Source: Erythrobacter sanguineus
Lineage (GTDB): Bacteria; Pseudomonadota; Alphaproteobacteria; Sphingomonadales; Sphingomonadaceae
Assembly: GCF_900143235.1 (NCBI RefSeq)
Contig: NZ_FRDF01000004.1
Location: 1-64,000 of the forward strand
Direction of reading: 5' to 3'
DNA: 64,000 nt
Positions 1 through 6,661 of the stretch are shown here, piece after piece (the stretch's first letter is position 1; each line of letters opens with the position of its first letter). The notes under the pieces were generated by a model that saw nothing but the letters and a program-made list of their open reading frames with translations, did no database searches and was not told where the DNA came from. Position numbers and translations under genes: made by a program.

Positions 1-339
1 TGCAACACCGAGACCATGGCACTGCACCTGGCCGAGATATCGCTCGCTGTCGCGCCCGGGGCTCACGCGGTCGTGCTGATGGATCAGGCCGGATGGCACA
101 CCACCGGCAAGCTTGAGATCCCCGGCAACATCAGCATAATCGCGCTGCCCGCCAAGTGCCCCGAGCTCAACCCGGTCGAGAACATATGGCAGTTCATGCG
201 CGACAACTGGCTATCGAACAGGGTCTTCAAGTCCTACGACAACATCGTCGACCACTGCTGCGAGGCCTGGAACAAGCTCATCGACCAGCCTTGGCGCATC
301 ATGACCATCGGCCGCCGCAACTGGGCACATGGGTCATGA
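1..339 (+). CDS. IS630-family transposase, C-terminal part (cut by window edge)
   Basis: The frame is open from base 1, so the start lies outside the window. The visible part holds the end of a DDE transposase catalytic core: a VVLMDQAGWH stretch carrying the second Asp, a proline-rich PAKCPELNPVENIW segment carrying the catalytic Glu, and a short C-terminal helix region ending HGS. This layout is typical of IS630/Tc1-mariner transposases. No frameshift is seen in the visible part. The stop at 337-339 is followed within about 40 bases by the start of an unrelated ORF, so the right end of the insertion sequence must lie close by. Confidence 0.9.
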   Translation, partial: CNTETMALHLAEISLAVAPGAHAVVLMDQAGWHTTGKLEIPGNISIIALPAKCPELNPVENIWQFMRDNWLSNRVFKSYDNIVDHCCEAWNKLIDQPWRIMTIGRRNWAHGS

Positions 340-360
340 TCTATACAGGTTGGTATAAAC
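1..360 (+). mobile_element. Right part of an IS630-family insertion sequence
   Basis: Inferred from the transposase tail. The right boundary is not resolved: TA dinucleotides (the usual IS630 target) occur around 341-357, but the matching left terminal repeat is outside the window, so no terminal inverted repeat can be confirmed. Confidence 0.5.
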
Positions 361-377
361 CCTGCCACCCCTCCCCC

Positions 378-926
378 ATGCTCTCCGACGAAACCCCCGC
401 CCCCATCAAGCGCAACAAGCGCAAGATCCCGCGCCAGGCCACCTCCGAGGTCGCGTGGGAGTTCGAACCGGCGGTCATATCCGACACCGATCCGCTGCTC
501 GACTTCCCGCCTTTTCGCCACAAGCAACCGCGCCGCAATTCGATCACGCCCGATCTCCAGCGCGCCTTTGTTGCGCGGCTCGCCGAGACCGGCATCGTCA
601 AGGCGGCGGCAATCCATATCGGGCGCTCGCTCGAGGCGCTTTACAAGCTGCGCCAGCAACCGGGCGCGGAGGGCTTTGCGGCCGCATGGGACGAGGCGCT
701 CGAATGGGGGGTGCTGCGGCTGGAGGATTGCGCGATCGAGCGCGCGCTGGCCGAAGGCTTCTCCAACCCGCGCGTCAATTCAATGCTCGCCTTCGTGATC
801 CGCCACCGCCACGCGCAATATGTCGACGCGCGCGATGTCGGGCCCGGCCACTGGCTCTACGAACAGATCCGAGCCGACGTGCTAAGCGAAGCGGGTTACT
901 CCGACGAAGAAGACGACCTCACCTGA
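378..926 (+). CDS. Conserved hypothetical protein with a helix-turn-helix-like core
   Basis: 182 residues from the ATG at 378. An alternative in-frame ATG at 336 overlaps the transposase stop and would add 14 residues. I do not recognise a named family. The N-terminus is basic (IKRNKRKIPRQ). Residues around 65-120 (TGIVKAAAIHIGRSLEALYKLRQQPGAEGFAAAWDEAL) resemble the homeodomain-like helix-turn-helix of small terminase subunits and transposon-encoded DNA-binding proteins. The C-terminus is acidic (EEDDLT). No signal peptide or membrane segment is visible. It sits directly behind the IS630 element, so its own promoter may have been displaced by the insertion. The start is uncertain because no good ribosome binding site precedes 378. 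Confidence 0.6.
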   Translation: MLSDETPAPIKRNKRKIPRQATSEVAWEFEPAVISDTDPLLDFPPFRHKQPRRNSITPDLQRAFVARLAETGIVKAAAIHIGRSLEALYKLRQQPGAEGFAAAWDEALEWGVLRLEDCAIERALAEGFSNPRVNSMLAFVIRHRHAQYVDARDVGPGHWLYEQIRADVLSEAGYSDEEDDLT

Positions 927-935
927 AAGCGCTGT

Positions 936-1013
936 CACGGGCCGCAGGCCCGCACCCGCAGCGCCGAAGGCGCGAGGATTTCGCGCGCCGGATGGCGTGC
1001 GGAACACAAAAAC
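936..1013 (-). repeat. Modular hairpin repeat, copy 1 (reverse orientation)
   Basis: Read on the minus strand it starts TTTTGTGTTCCGCA, like the copies at 8011 and 11237. It then has a hairpin with loop ATCC, the spacer GAAATCCTCG, a second hairpin, and a final perfect hairpin CGGGCC-TGC-GGCCCG. It lacks the central GGCCGGTCGGCC unit of the other copies. It fills the space between two genes. Confidence 0.75.
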
Positions 1014-1049
1014 ACGAGGAAAGCGCGCCCGCGCAGGCAGGTGCGCTCC

Positions 1050-1850
1050 TCAGGAACTGAGAAACCCCACCAGCGCCCGCACCTTCTTGGCGCGCCATTG
1101 CGGCGGGGGGGCGAGCAGCCAGTAGGTGCGGATGGCAGGCTCCGGCCCGTCCAGCACCATCAGGCTGCCGCGCGCAATCGCCGCTTCGGCCAGCGCCAGC
1201 GGCAGGACCGTGCGCCCCATCCCCGCCACCGCCGAAGCCAGCGCCTGTCCGGGGCTTCCCGCCTTGATGCAGGGGGTGATGCCTTGCGGAAGCGGCATAC
1301 CGGGCCAGTCGATCCACGGCCCAGAGTCATTGGCGCGGCTCTCCGGCACGGCGACGGTGACGCGCATCGGCGGGGCAAGCTGCACGCCCTCAAGCTCGCC
1401 CGGCCCATCGACCAGCCGGATGGCGAGATCGAGGTTCGCCTCGGTGAAATCGGCGTGTTCGTCGGGCGCGAGGATGTACTGCACGCCGGGCGTTCCCGCC
1501 TGAAACTTCGCCAGACGCGGCGCGAGCCATTCGGCGTAGAATTCGCGCGGGACAGCGATGGTGTAGCGGTCGGACGCCTGCCCGGCCTGCATCGCATCGA
1601 CGCTTTCCTCGAACCTGAGGAAACCTTCGCGCAAGGGATCAAGCCCGGCCAGCCCTTCCGGGGTGAGTTCCAGCCCCTTGGACGTGCGGCGGAACAGGAC
1701 GACGCCCAGCACATCCTCCAGCGCGCGGATCTGCTGGCCGACCGCGGCAGGGGTGACGGCGAGTTCATCCGCCGCGCGGGTGAACGACAGATGCCGCGCC
1801 GCCGCGTCGAACACGCGCAGGGCATTGAGGGGGAGATGGGTGCGCTTCAC
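1050..1850 (-). CDS. LysR-family transcriptional regulator (GcvA-like)
   Basis: 266 residues. Residues about 1-65 form the LysR winged helix-turn-helix (LPLNALRVFDAAARHLSFTRAADEL, then VTPAAVGQQIRALE), with the LPLNALRVF opening usual in GcvA-type regulators. Residues about 90-265 form the type 2 periplasmic-binding-like effector domain. It is somewhat shorter than the usual 290-305 residues, the C-terminal lobe ending early at GFLSS. The target is unknown: it is not divergent from a structural gene, lying 39 bases downstream of apaG on the same strand. Confidence 0.88.
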   Translation of the reverse strand: MKRTHLPLNALRVFDAAARHLSFTRAADELAVTPAAVGQQIRALEDVLGVVLFRRTSKGLELTPEGLAGLDPLREGFLRFEESVDAMQAGQASDRYTIAVPREFYAEWLAPRLAKFQAGTPGVQYILAPDEHADFTEANLDLAIRLVDGPGELEGVQLAPPMRVTVAVPESRANDSGPWIDWPGMPLPQGITPCIKAGSPGQALASAVAGMGRTVLPLALAEAAIARGSLMVLDGPEPAIRTYWLLAPPPQWRAKKVRALVGFLSS

Positions 1851-1889
1851 GCGACGGGGATTAGGCCCGCCAGCGGCTCAGGGCAAGGC

Positions 1890-2303
1890 TCAGCGCGGCT
1901 GGCGACCCTCGGCCGTTTCGGGCGCGGACAGGGGGAAGAACGGGATCCGCACCTCAAGCGGCGAACCATCGGCGCGGGTGAAGGTGTAGAACCCCTCCAT
2001 CGATCCGAACGGCGTCGTCAGCGGGCAGCCCGAGACATAATCATGGCTCTGCCCCGGGTCGAGCAGCGGCTGTTCGCCCACCACGCCTTCGCCATCGACG
2101 TGGTTCACCATCCCGCGCCCGTCGGTGATGCGCCAGTGGCGGGTGCGCAGGCGCAGGGGTTCATGGCTGCCGTTCTCGATGCGGATATGATAGACCCAGA
2201 ACCACTTGCCCGCCTCTGGGTGAGACTGTTCGGGCAGGTAGTTGACGGCCACCCGGACGGTAACCCCATCGGTGGTGGCGGCGTGCTGGAAGAGCTCTTT
2301 CAT
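1890..2303 (-). CDS. apaG: ApaG (Co2+/Mg2+ efflux-associated protein)
   Basis: 137 residues from the ATG at 2303, whose product MKELFQHAATTDGVTVRV is the usual ApaG N-terminus; the longer open frame upstream does not look like ApaG. The whole protein is the fibronectin-III-like ApaG/DUF525 domain with typical segments WVYHIRIEN, RTRHWRITDG and the glycine-rich GMEGFYTF-type strand near the C-terminus. Members are linked to Co2+/Mg2+ handling and nucleotide binding; the exact role is unsettled. It is divergent from the VanX-like gene on the other strand. Confidence 0.93.
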   Translation of the reverse strand: MKELFQHAATTDGVTVRVAVNYLPEQSHPEAGKWFWVYHIRIENGSHEPLRLRTRHWRITDGRGMVNHVDGEGVVGEQPLLDPGQSHDYVSGCPLTTPFGSMEGFYTFTRADGSPLEVRIPFFPLSAPETAEGRQPR

Positions 2304-2473
2304 ATCGGGCCTCAACGTAGCGATTCTGTGCAGGGTCACAAGAGGCTCAACGCGGTTAATCCACCCTGTATCCCGCTGGGTGGCAAGATTCCGGCGCTGC
2401 AACCGGCCCGATGGCTCGCCTGCCGCCCCGCGAGCGGGCATGGTATGGGTCGGCGCAAAGAGGAGTGACAGGT

Positions 2474-3184
2474 TTGCATTGCTATCCAGCCGCAGCAAAG
2501 ATTGGGCTGACACGCCGCGCGATGCTGCGGGGTATCGGCGGAGCGGCGCTGACGGGGCTTGTCGCGGGCTGTGCCGGGCGCGGCGGGGCGAGCCTTGCCA
2601 TGCCGGTCGATCCTGCGGCGACGGCGCGGCCCGATCTGGTCGACCTTGCCCGGTTCGATCCGCGCCTGCGGTTCGATATCCGCTATGCCACGCCTGCCAA
2701 TTTCATGGGCCGGGTGCTCTACCCGCTGCCCCGCGCGGTGGCGCAGCGCCCGGTGGCCGAGGCGCTTGTGCGGGTGCAGACCCACGCCGAGGCGGCAGGC
2801 TATGGCCTCCTGATCTTCGACGCCTATCGCCCGTGGCGCATCACCAAGATGATGTGGGACGAAACCCCGCCCGACAAACGCGAATTCGTCGCCGACCCGG
2901 CCAGCGGATCGCGCCACAATCGCGGCTGTTCGCTCGACCTGTCGCTGCACCGCGATGGCGCGGAGGTGGCGATGCCCAGCCCCTACGACGATTTCACCCC
3001 GGCCGCCTATCGCAGCAACACCGCCGCCCCGCCAGAGGCGCTGGCCGCCAGCCGCATGCTGGAAGGCTGGATGGTGGCCGAAGGCTTCGTGCCGCTCGCC
3101 AATGAATGGTGGCACTACGACTGGGCCGATTGGCGGCTTTACCCGATCATGGACGTGCCGCTGGAGGATGTGACGGCGGGATGA
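2474..3184 (+). CDS. D-alanyl-D-alanine dipeptidase (VanX-like, M15D), Tat/lipoprotein signal
   Basis: The mature domain has the VanX zinc-site motifs: SRHNRGCSLDLSL (SxHxxGxxxD) and EWWHYD (catalytic Glu plus the third zinc ligand), with the upstream FDAYRPWR segment also typical. The N-terminus has a twin arginine followed by a hydrophobic stretch ending LVAGC, so export by Tat and lipid attachment at that Cys are likely. The start is uncertain: TTG at 2474 has AGGAG eight bases upstream and is preferred; an ATG at 2411 is in frame but has no clear binding site. It is likely to trim D-Ala-D-Ala dipeptides in the periplasm for peptidoglycan recycling rather than confer vancomycin resistance, since no vanHA genes are nearby. 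Confidence 0.88.
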   Translation: MHCYPAAAKIGLTRRAMLRGIGGAALTGLVAGCAGRGGASLAMPVDPAATARPDLVDLARFDPRLRFDIRYATPANFMGRVLYPLPRAVAQRPVAEALVRVQTHAEAAGYGLLIFDAYRPWRITKMMWDETPPDKREFVADPASGSRHNRGCSLDLSLHRDGAEVAMPSPYDDFTPAAYRSNTAAPPEALAASRMLEGWMVAEGFVPLANEWWHYDWADWRLYPIMDVPLEDVTAG

Positions 3185-3207
3185 AGGTTTTGCGGGCGGC
3201 GCAAAAG

Positions 3208-3273
3208 AAAGTCCGTTTACAAACCTGACGGTGTAATTGCGGACGTTCAGCAAGCGACCCCGGAACGGACTTT
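3208..3273. repeat. 10-bp inverted repeat AAAGTCCGTT / AACGGACTTT
   Basis: Perfect arms at 3208-3217 and 3264-3273, separated by 46 bases, immediately to the left of the GIY-YIG cassette. Both arms lie between the dipeptidase stop and the cassette's left repeat. It could be a terminator-like structure or the scar of an earlier insertion. Confidence 0.6.
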
Positions 3274-3275
3274 AC

Positions 3276-3646
3276 CGTCATCCCAGCGAAAGCTGGGATC
3301 GCTCTCGCCCGCGTGCTAGCTCACGGCAATCGGCGGCTGGGTCTACATCATGACCAACAAACGCGGCGGCGTGCTGTATATCGGCGTCACCGCCGACCTG
3401 CCCGCGCGGATCATGCAACACAAGCAAGGCAAGGGTTCCGCCTTCTGCCGTCGTTATGGACTTGACCGACTGGTCTACGCGGAGCCTCATGCCGAGATCG
3501 CGGACGCCATCACCCGAGAAAAAGCGATGAAGGCATGGAAGCGTGCATGGAAGATCGAGCAGATTGAAAAGAGCAACCCTGAATGGGGTGACCTTTTCGA
3601 GCAGATCAAACGACCGAAAGCGATCCCAGCTTTCGCTGGGATGACG
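3276..3646 (+). mobile_element. GIY-YIG cassette bounded by exact 28-bp inverted repeats
   Basis: The left arm (3276-3303) and right arm (3619-3646) are exact reverse complements over 28 bases. Each arm is itself a small hairpin: CCCAGC, loop GAAA or TTTC, GCTGGG. Between them lies only the conserved part of a GIY-YIG nuclease ORF. This has the form of a minimal self-contained mobile or homing unit; mobility is an inference. Confidence 0.65.
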
Positions 3647-4144
3647 AAAAGGGCAGAAAACCACCCACAATCGGTCATGAGCACCGACTTTGTGCAAACC
3701 CGAAAGCTGCCGCCGAGTCCTCGCCCTCGCCCTCACCCCTCGTCGAGCAACTCCTCGATCTGGCCCAACCGCTCCTTGCCGAAGAACATTGCGTCTCCCA
3801 CCCACATCGTGGGTATCCCGAAGGCGCCGCGTTCGACCACCGCATCGGTGTTGGCGGCGAGCGCCTGTTTGACCGCGTCGGTCTGCGCGCGGGCGTACAG
3901 ATCGGCAGCATCGAAACCCGCAGCCCCCAGCACCGCGCCGATCGCTTGCGGGTCGAACACGTCCAGCCCATCCTCCCAGATCGGCGCCAGCAGCGCCTCG
4001 ACGAAATCCGCCCCGCGCCCGTCTTCGCAGGCTGCTGCAAGCATCCGCTGCAAGGTGATCGAATTGAACGGGAAATGCGGGTGCAGGCGATATTTCGTCA
4101 ACCCGTGCTTCGCGATGAAGCGGTCCATTTCCAGCTGGGCATAG
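3350..4144 (+). CDS. GIY-YIG nuclease-like protein (YhbQ/COG2827 type), read-through C-terminus
   Basis: Residues 1-90 match small GIY-YIG proteins: GGVLYIGVTADLPARIMQHK carries the YIG part and the catalytic Arg region, followed by YAEPHAEIADAITREKAMKAWKRAWKIEQIE and the usual NPEWGDL end. The first strand with the GIY part (codons reading G-W-V-Y-I) lies just upstream of the only canonical ATG, and an in-frame TAG at 3317 blocks any longer start, so the protein is N-terminally clipped or uses an unusual start. The frame runs through the right repeat, giving IPAFAGMT, and stays open for another 500 bases antisense to the isomerase gene. That tail looks like noncoding frame (Ser/Ala/Pro-rich) and has probably lost its natural stop. 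Activity is doubtful. Confidence 0.7.
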   Translation: MTNKRGGVLYIGVTADLPARIMQHKQGKGSAFCRRYGLDRLVYAEPHAEIADAITREKAMKAWKRAWKIEQIEKSNPEWGDLFEQIKRPKAIPAFAGMTKRAENHPQSVMSTDFVQTRKLPPSPRPRPHPSSSNSSIWPNRSLPKNIASPTHIVGIPKAPRSTTASVLAASACLTASVCARAYRSAASKPAAPSTAPIACGSNTSSPSSQIGASSASTKSAPRPSSQAAASIRCKVIELNGKCGCRRYFVNPCFAMKRSISSWA

Positions 4145-4338
4145 GCGTTCTTGCCCTTGACCTCGCCATCGCGGATCATCGGCGGGGCATTGCCGGTGAG
4201 CTTGTGCATCCCGGCGAGGAACACGGGGACAACGTCGATCTCGGCCCCGTGGCGCGCGGCAATTTCCCGCAGCGGCCACCAGATCAGATAGGCGTTGGGG
4301 GAGACGAAATCGAAGACGAGTTCAATGCGCTTGGTCAT
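3733..4338 (-). CDS. 2-hydroxychromene-2-carboxylate isomerase (DsbA-like thioredoxin fold)
   Basis: 201 residues from ATG 4338 (MTKRIELVFDFVSPNAYL). FVSPNAYL replaces the CxxC region at the N-terminus of thioredoxin-fold isomerases of the NahD/kappa-GST group. Later landmarks are PHFPFNSITLQRML and the cis-Pro segment GAFGIPTMWVGDAMFFGKERL, all typical. In naphthalene catabolism NahD isomerises hydroxychromene carboxylate with glutathione. No naphthalene genes are nearby, so the physiological substrate here is unknown. It starts ten bases after the metZ stop on the same strand and may be co-transcribed with it. Confidence 0.85.
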   Translation of the reverse strand: MTKRIELVFDFVSPNAYLIWWPLREIAARHGAEIDVVPVFLAGMHKLTGNAPPMIRDGEVKGKNAYAQLEMDRFIAKHGLTKYRLHPHFPFNSITLQRMLAAACEDGRGADFVEALLAPIWEDGLDVFDPQAIGAVLGAAGFDAADLYARAQTDAVKQALAANTDAVVERGAFGIPTMWVGDAMFFGKERLGQIEELLDEG

Positions 4339-4348
4339 GTGTCGTCCT

Positions 4349-5566
4349 TCAAATCCCGGCAGCGCCAAGCGCCCGGTCCATGTCTTCGGTAAGATCGGCA
4401 ATATCTTCGAGGCCGACATTGATCCGCAAAAGCCCTTCGGTCACGCCCATCGCCGCACGCGCCTCGTCGCCCATGTTCGCGTGGGTGGTCGAGGCCGGGT
4501 GGCACATCAGACTGCGCGCATCGCCGATATTGTTCGAGATATCGATCAGTTGCAGCGCATCGAGCAGCGAGAAGGCCCGTGCGCGGGTGCCGACATCCAG
4601 CGCGAAAATCGGCCCCGTCGCATCCATCTGCGCGGATGCCAGCGCGTGGCGCGGGTGGCTTGGCAAGCCGGGGTGGAGCAGGTGGCCGCCCGCCGCCATC
4701 ACGCGCGGTTCAAGGAACCGGCCCAGCGCCACGGCCTGCTCGGACTGCTTGAAAGCGCGCAAGGGTAGCGTTTCGAGGCCTTTCAGCACCACCCACGCAT
4801 TGAACGCCGACAGCGTCGGGCCGGTGTTGCGCTGGAACGGCATCAGCACTTCATCGATCCACTGTTTCGATCCGCAAATCGCGCCCGCCAGCACGCGGCC
4901 CTGCCCATCCATCAGCTTGGTCGCGCTGTAAGCCACCACGTCCGCGCCAAATTCCATCGGACGCTGCAAGACCGGCGAGGCAAAGGCGTTGTCCACCACG
5001 GTGGTGATGCCATGCGCGCGGGCGAGGCCGCAGACATGGGCCAGATCGACGATATCAAGCGTGGGATTGGCCGGCGTTTCGAAGAAGAACACGCGGGTAT
5101 TGGGCCGGATCGCGGCCTCCCACGCGGCGTTGTCGGCGCTGTCGATGATGGTGACGTCGATCCCGAACTTGGGCAGCAATTGGTCGCACAGCCAGCGGCA
5201 CGATCCAAAGGCGGCGCGCGCGGCGACCACGTGATCGCCGGTCTTGAGCTGACACAGGAGCGCCGCCGTCATCGCCGCCATCCCGCTTGCCTGTGCGCGG
5301 CAGGCCTCCGCCCCTTCCATCAACGCAATGCGTTCTTCCAGCATGGCGACGGTCGGGTTCTGGAGGCGTGAATAGGTCATGCCCTCGGCCTCGCCCGCAA
5401 ACCGGTCGGCGACGGTCTGGGCGTCGTCATAGGTATAGCCCGAGGTGAGGAACAGCGCCTCGCTGGTCTCGCCATGTTCGCTGCGCCAGGTGCCGCCGCG
5501 CAGCGCCCTGGTGGCGGGGCGCCAGTTCTGGGTGGCGGCGCGATCCATTCCGGTGGTCTTCTTCAT
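4349..5566 (-). CDS. metZ: O-succinylhomoserine sulfhydrylase (PLP-dependent, Cys/Met metabolism)
   Basis: 405 residues from ATG 5566 (MKKTTGMDRAATQNWRPATRALRGG). The fold-type I PLP enzyme signatures are in place: YSRLQNPTVAMLEERIALMEG, the cofactor-contacting FFETPANPTLDIVD, VVDNAFASPVLQRP, and the PLP lysine in YSATKLMDGQGR. The family converts O-succinylhomoserine plus sulfide to homocysteine, the direct sulfhydrylation route to methionine used by many alphaproteobacteria; cystathionine gamma-synthase activity is the main alternative. The TetR gene is 10 bases upstream on the same strand. Confidence 0.9.
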   Translation of the reverse strand: MKKTTGMDRAATQNWRPATRALRGGTWRSEHGETSEALFLTSGYTYDDAQTVADRFAGEAEGMTYSRLQNPTVAMLEERIALMEGAEACRAQASGMAAMTAALLCQLKTGDHVVAARAAFGSCRWLCDQLLPKFGIDVTIIDSADNAAWEAAIRPNTRVFFFETPANPTLDIVDLAHVCGLARAHGITTVVDNAFASPVLQRPMEFGADVVAYSATKLMDGQGRVLAGAICGSKQWIDEVLMPFQRNTGPTLSAFNAWVVLKGLETLPLRAFKQSEQAVALGRFLEPRVMAAGGHLLHPGLPSHPRHALASAQMDATGPIFALDVGTRARAFSLLDALQLIDISNNIGDARSLMCHPASTTHANMGDEARAAMGVTEGLLRINVGLEDIADLTEDMDRALGAAGI

Positions 5567-5576
5567 GCCGCGCTGC

Positions 5577-6137
5577 TTAGGCTGGTGAAAGCCCGCTCGC
5601 AAGCAGGCCTTCACGCGCCGTTTCGCCATGGCCAACCGCATCGAGCATCAGAGTGCCTTCGATCAGGGCGAGCAGATAACGCGCGCCGCCGCGCGGGTCG
5701 GGGTCGCGCTCGGGCATCTGCGTTTCCAGCCAGCCGAGCAATTCGCTCATGATCGCCTGCGCTGCCAGGGCAAAGCCGGTCAGCCCGCGTGCGGCTCCCG
5801 CGACGATTTCCCACCACAGCGCCATGAAGGGTTGCATTGCCTCGCTTTGGGCATGGGCAAGGATCCGCGCCAGCGCCTGTCCCCTTGTTCCTGCCCGCTC
5901 GCCGCCCAGCGCCGCATCGAGCGCTTGCGCATAGGTGCCGGCCACAAAGCCCAGCAGATCGGCCAAAAGCGCTTCCTTGGTGCCGAAATGATAGATCAGC
6001 ATCCGGTCGCTCGTCCCCGCGGCCTTGGCGAGCGGACGCAGGCTGGCCTGCCCCAGACCATGGGCGAGCACGTGCCGTGCGAGGAGTGGCAGCAGGCTTT
6101 CTTTCGACATCGGGGGTTTTTTCGGAGCGAGTGGCAT
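5577..6137 (-). CDS. TetR-family transcriptional regulator
   Basis: 186 residues from ATG 6137. A helix-turn-helix lies at about residues 15-55 (GLGQASLRPLAKAAGTSDRMLIYHFGTKEALLADLL), followed by an all-helical ligand domain with LWWEIVAGAARG. It is divergent from a membrane-protein gene at 6212. The intergenic space carries two identical-arm palindromes (GTAGC-N4-GCTAC) that are strong candidates for its operators, one of them within ten bases of its own start. Autoregulation and control of the neighbour are likely. A TTG further upstream is inside the operator and is an unlikely start; ATG 6110 is an alternative. Confidence 0.88.
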   Translation of the reverse strand: MPLAPKKPPMSKESLLPLLARHVLAHGLGQASLRPLAKAAGTSDRMLIYHFGTKEALLADLLGFVAGTYAQALDAALGGERAGTRGQALARILAHAQSEAMQPFMALWWEIVAGAARGLTGFALAAQAIMSELLGWLETQMPERDPDPRGGARYLLALIEGTLMLDAVGHGETAREGLLASGLSPA

Positions 6138-6145
6138 GACGTCTT

Positions 6146-6159
6146 GTAGCAAGTGCTAC
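6146..6159. promoter_or_regulatory. TetR operator candidate 1 (GTAGC-AAGT-GCTAC)
   Basis: A perfect 5-bp palindrome with a 4-base spacer just upstream of the TetR start. Its arms are identical to those of the second site. Confidence 0.7.
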
Positions 6160-6177
6160 GATTAGCTACAAGCGGGC

Positions 6178-6191
6178 GTAGCACTCGCTAC
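6178..6191. promoter_or_regulatory. TetR operator candidate 2 (GTAGC-ACTC-GCTAC)
   Basis: Same arms and same spacer length as site 1. The centres are 32 bp apart, about three helical turns, so two dimers would bind the same face. It lies 21 bases before the ATG of the membrane-protein gene. Confidence 0.7.
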
Positions 6192-6211
6192 ATGCTTCGG
6201 AGATTCGCGCC

Positions 6212-6619
6212 ATGGAACCAGCACTCACCCCATTTCTCGGCCTGTTCGTGGGCGGGCTTGTCGTTGCACTGGTCGCCATCGGCTGGATTGTCGCCAAGGA
6301 CAAACCGATCGGCAGCCCGGCGCTTGCAGCGATGCTGTGCGCGGGGTTTGCCGCCTTTACCGCTGTCACCATCGCGGTCGAGGGGGTGGTGCCGGTGATC
6401 GTCAACCACACCGGCAACCTGTGGGGTGTGCAGGTCTGGTTGGATCTGCTGATTTCCCTCACCATCGCGCTGTTCCTGATTGCGCCGCGTGCGCGGGCCG
6501 CAGGGATGAACCTGCCCCTGTGGACGCTGTTTGTGGTCGCCACCGCCAGCATCGGATTGCTGGCGATGTGCGCGCGGCTGTTCTGGATCGAACGCGCGGG
6601 GGCCGAGACAGCGGCATAA
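6212..6619 (+). CDS. Four-helix conserved membrane protein
   Basis: 135 residues with four hydrophobic segments at about residues 8-27, 37-58, 75-93 and 103-124, and short charged loops. No named family is recognised. It is divergent from the TetR regulator and shares its operator region, so it is probably the regulator's target, which would suggest a transport, sensing or membrane-protection role. It ends 42 bases before the preferred start of the next glycosyltransferase. Confidence 0.7.
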   Translation: MEPALTPFLGLFVGGLVVALVAIGWIVAKDKPIGSPALAAMLCAGFAAFTAVTIAVEGVVPVIVNHTGNLWGVQVWLDLLISLTIALFLIAPRARAAGMNLPLWTLFVVATASIGLLAMCARLFWIERAGAETAA

Positions 6620-6661
6620 TCCCGCTTGCCCAAGGCTCTGCCGCTGCCTAATCGCAGCCGC

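Noticed and set aside
1041..2468. 475-codon plus-strand frame opposite the LysR and apaG genes
   Set aside because: It spans two clear minus-strand genes, has no start signals, and its composition (R, G, A, H-rich) is typical of antisense frames in GC-rich DNA.
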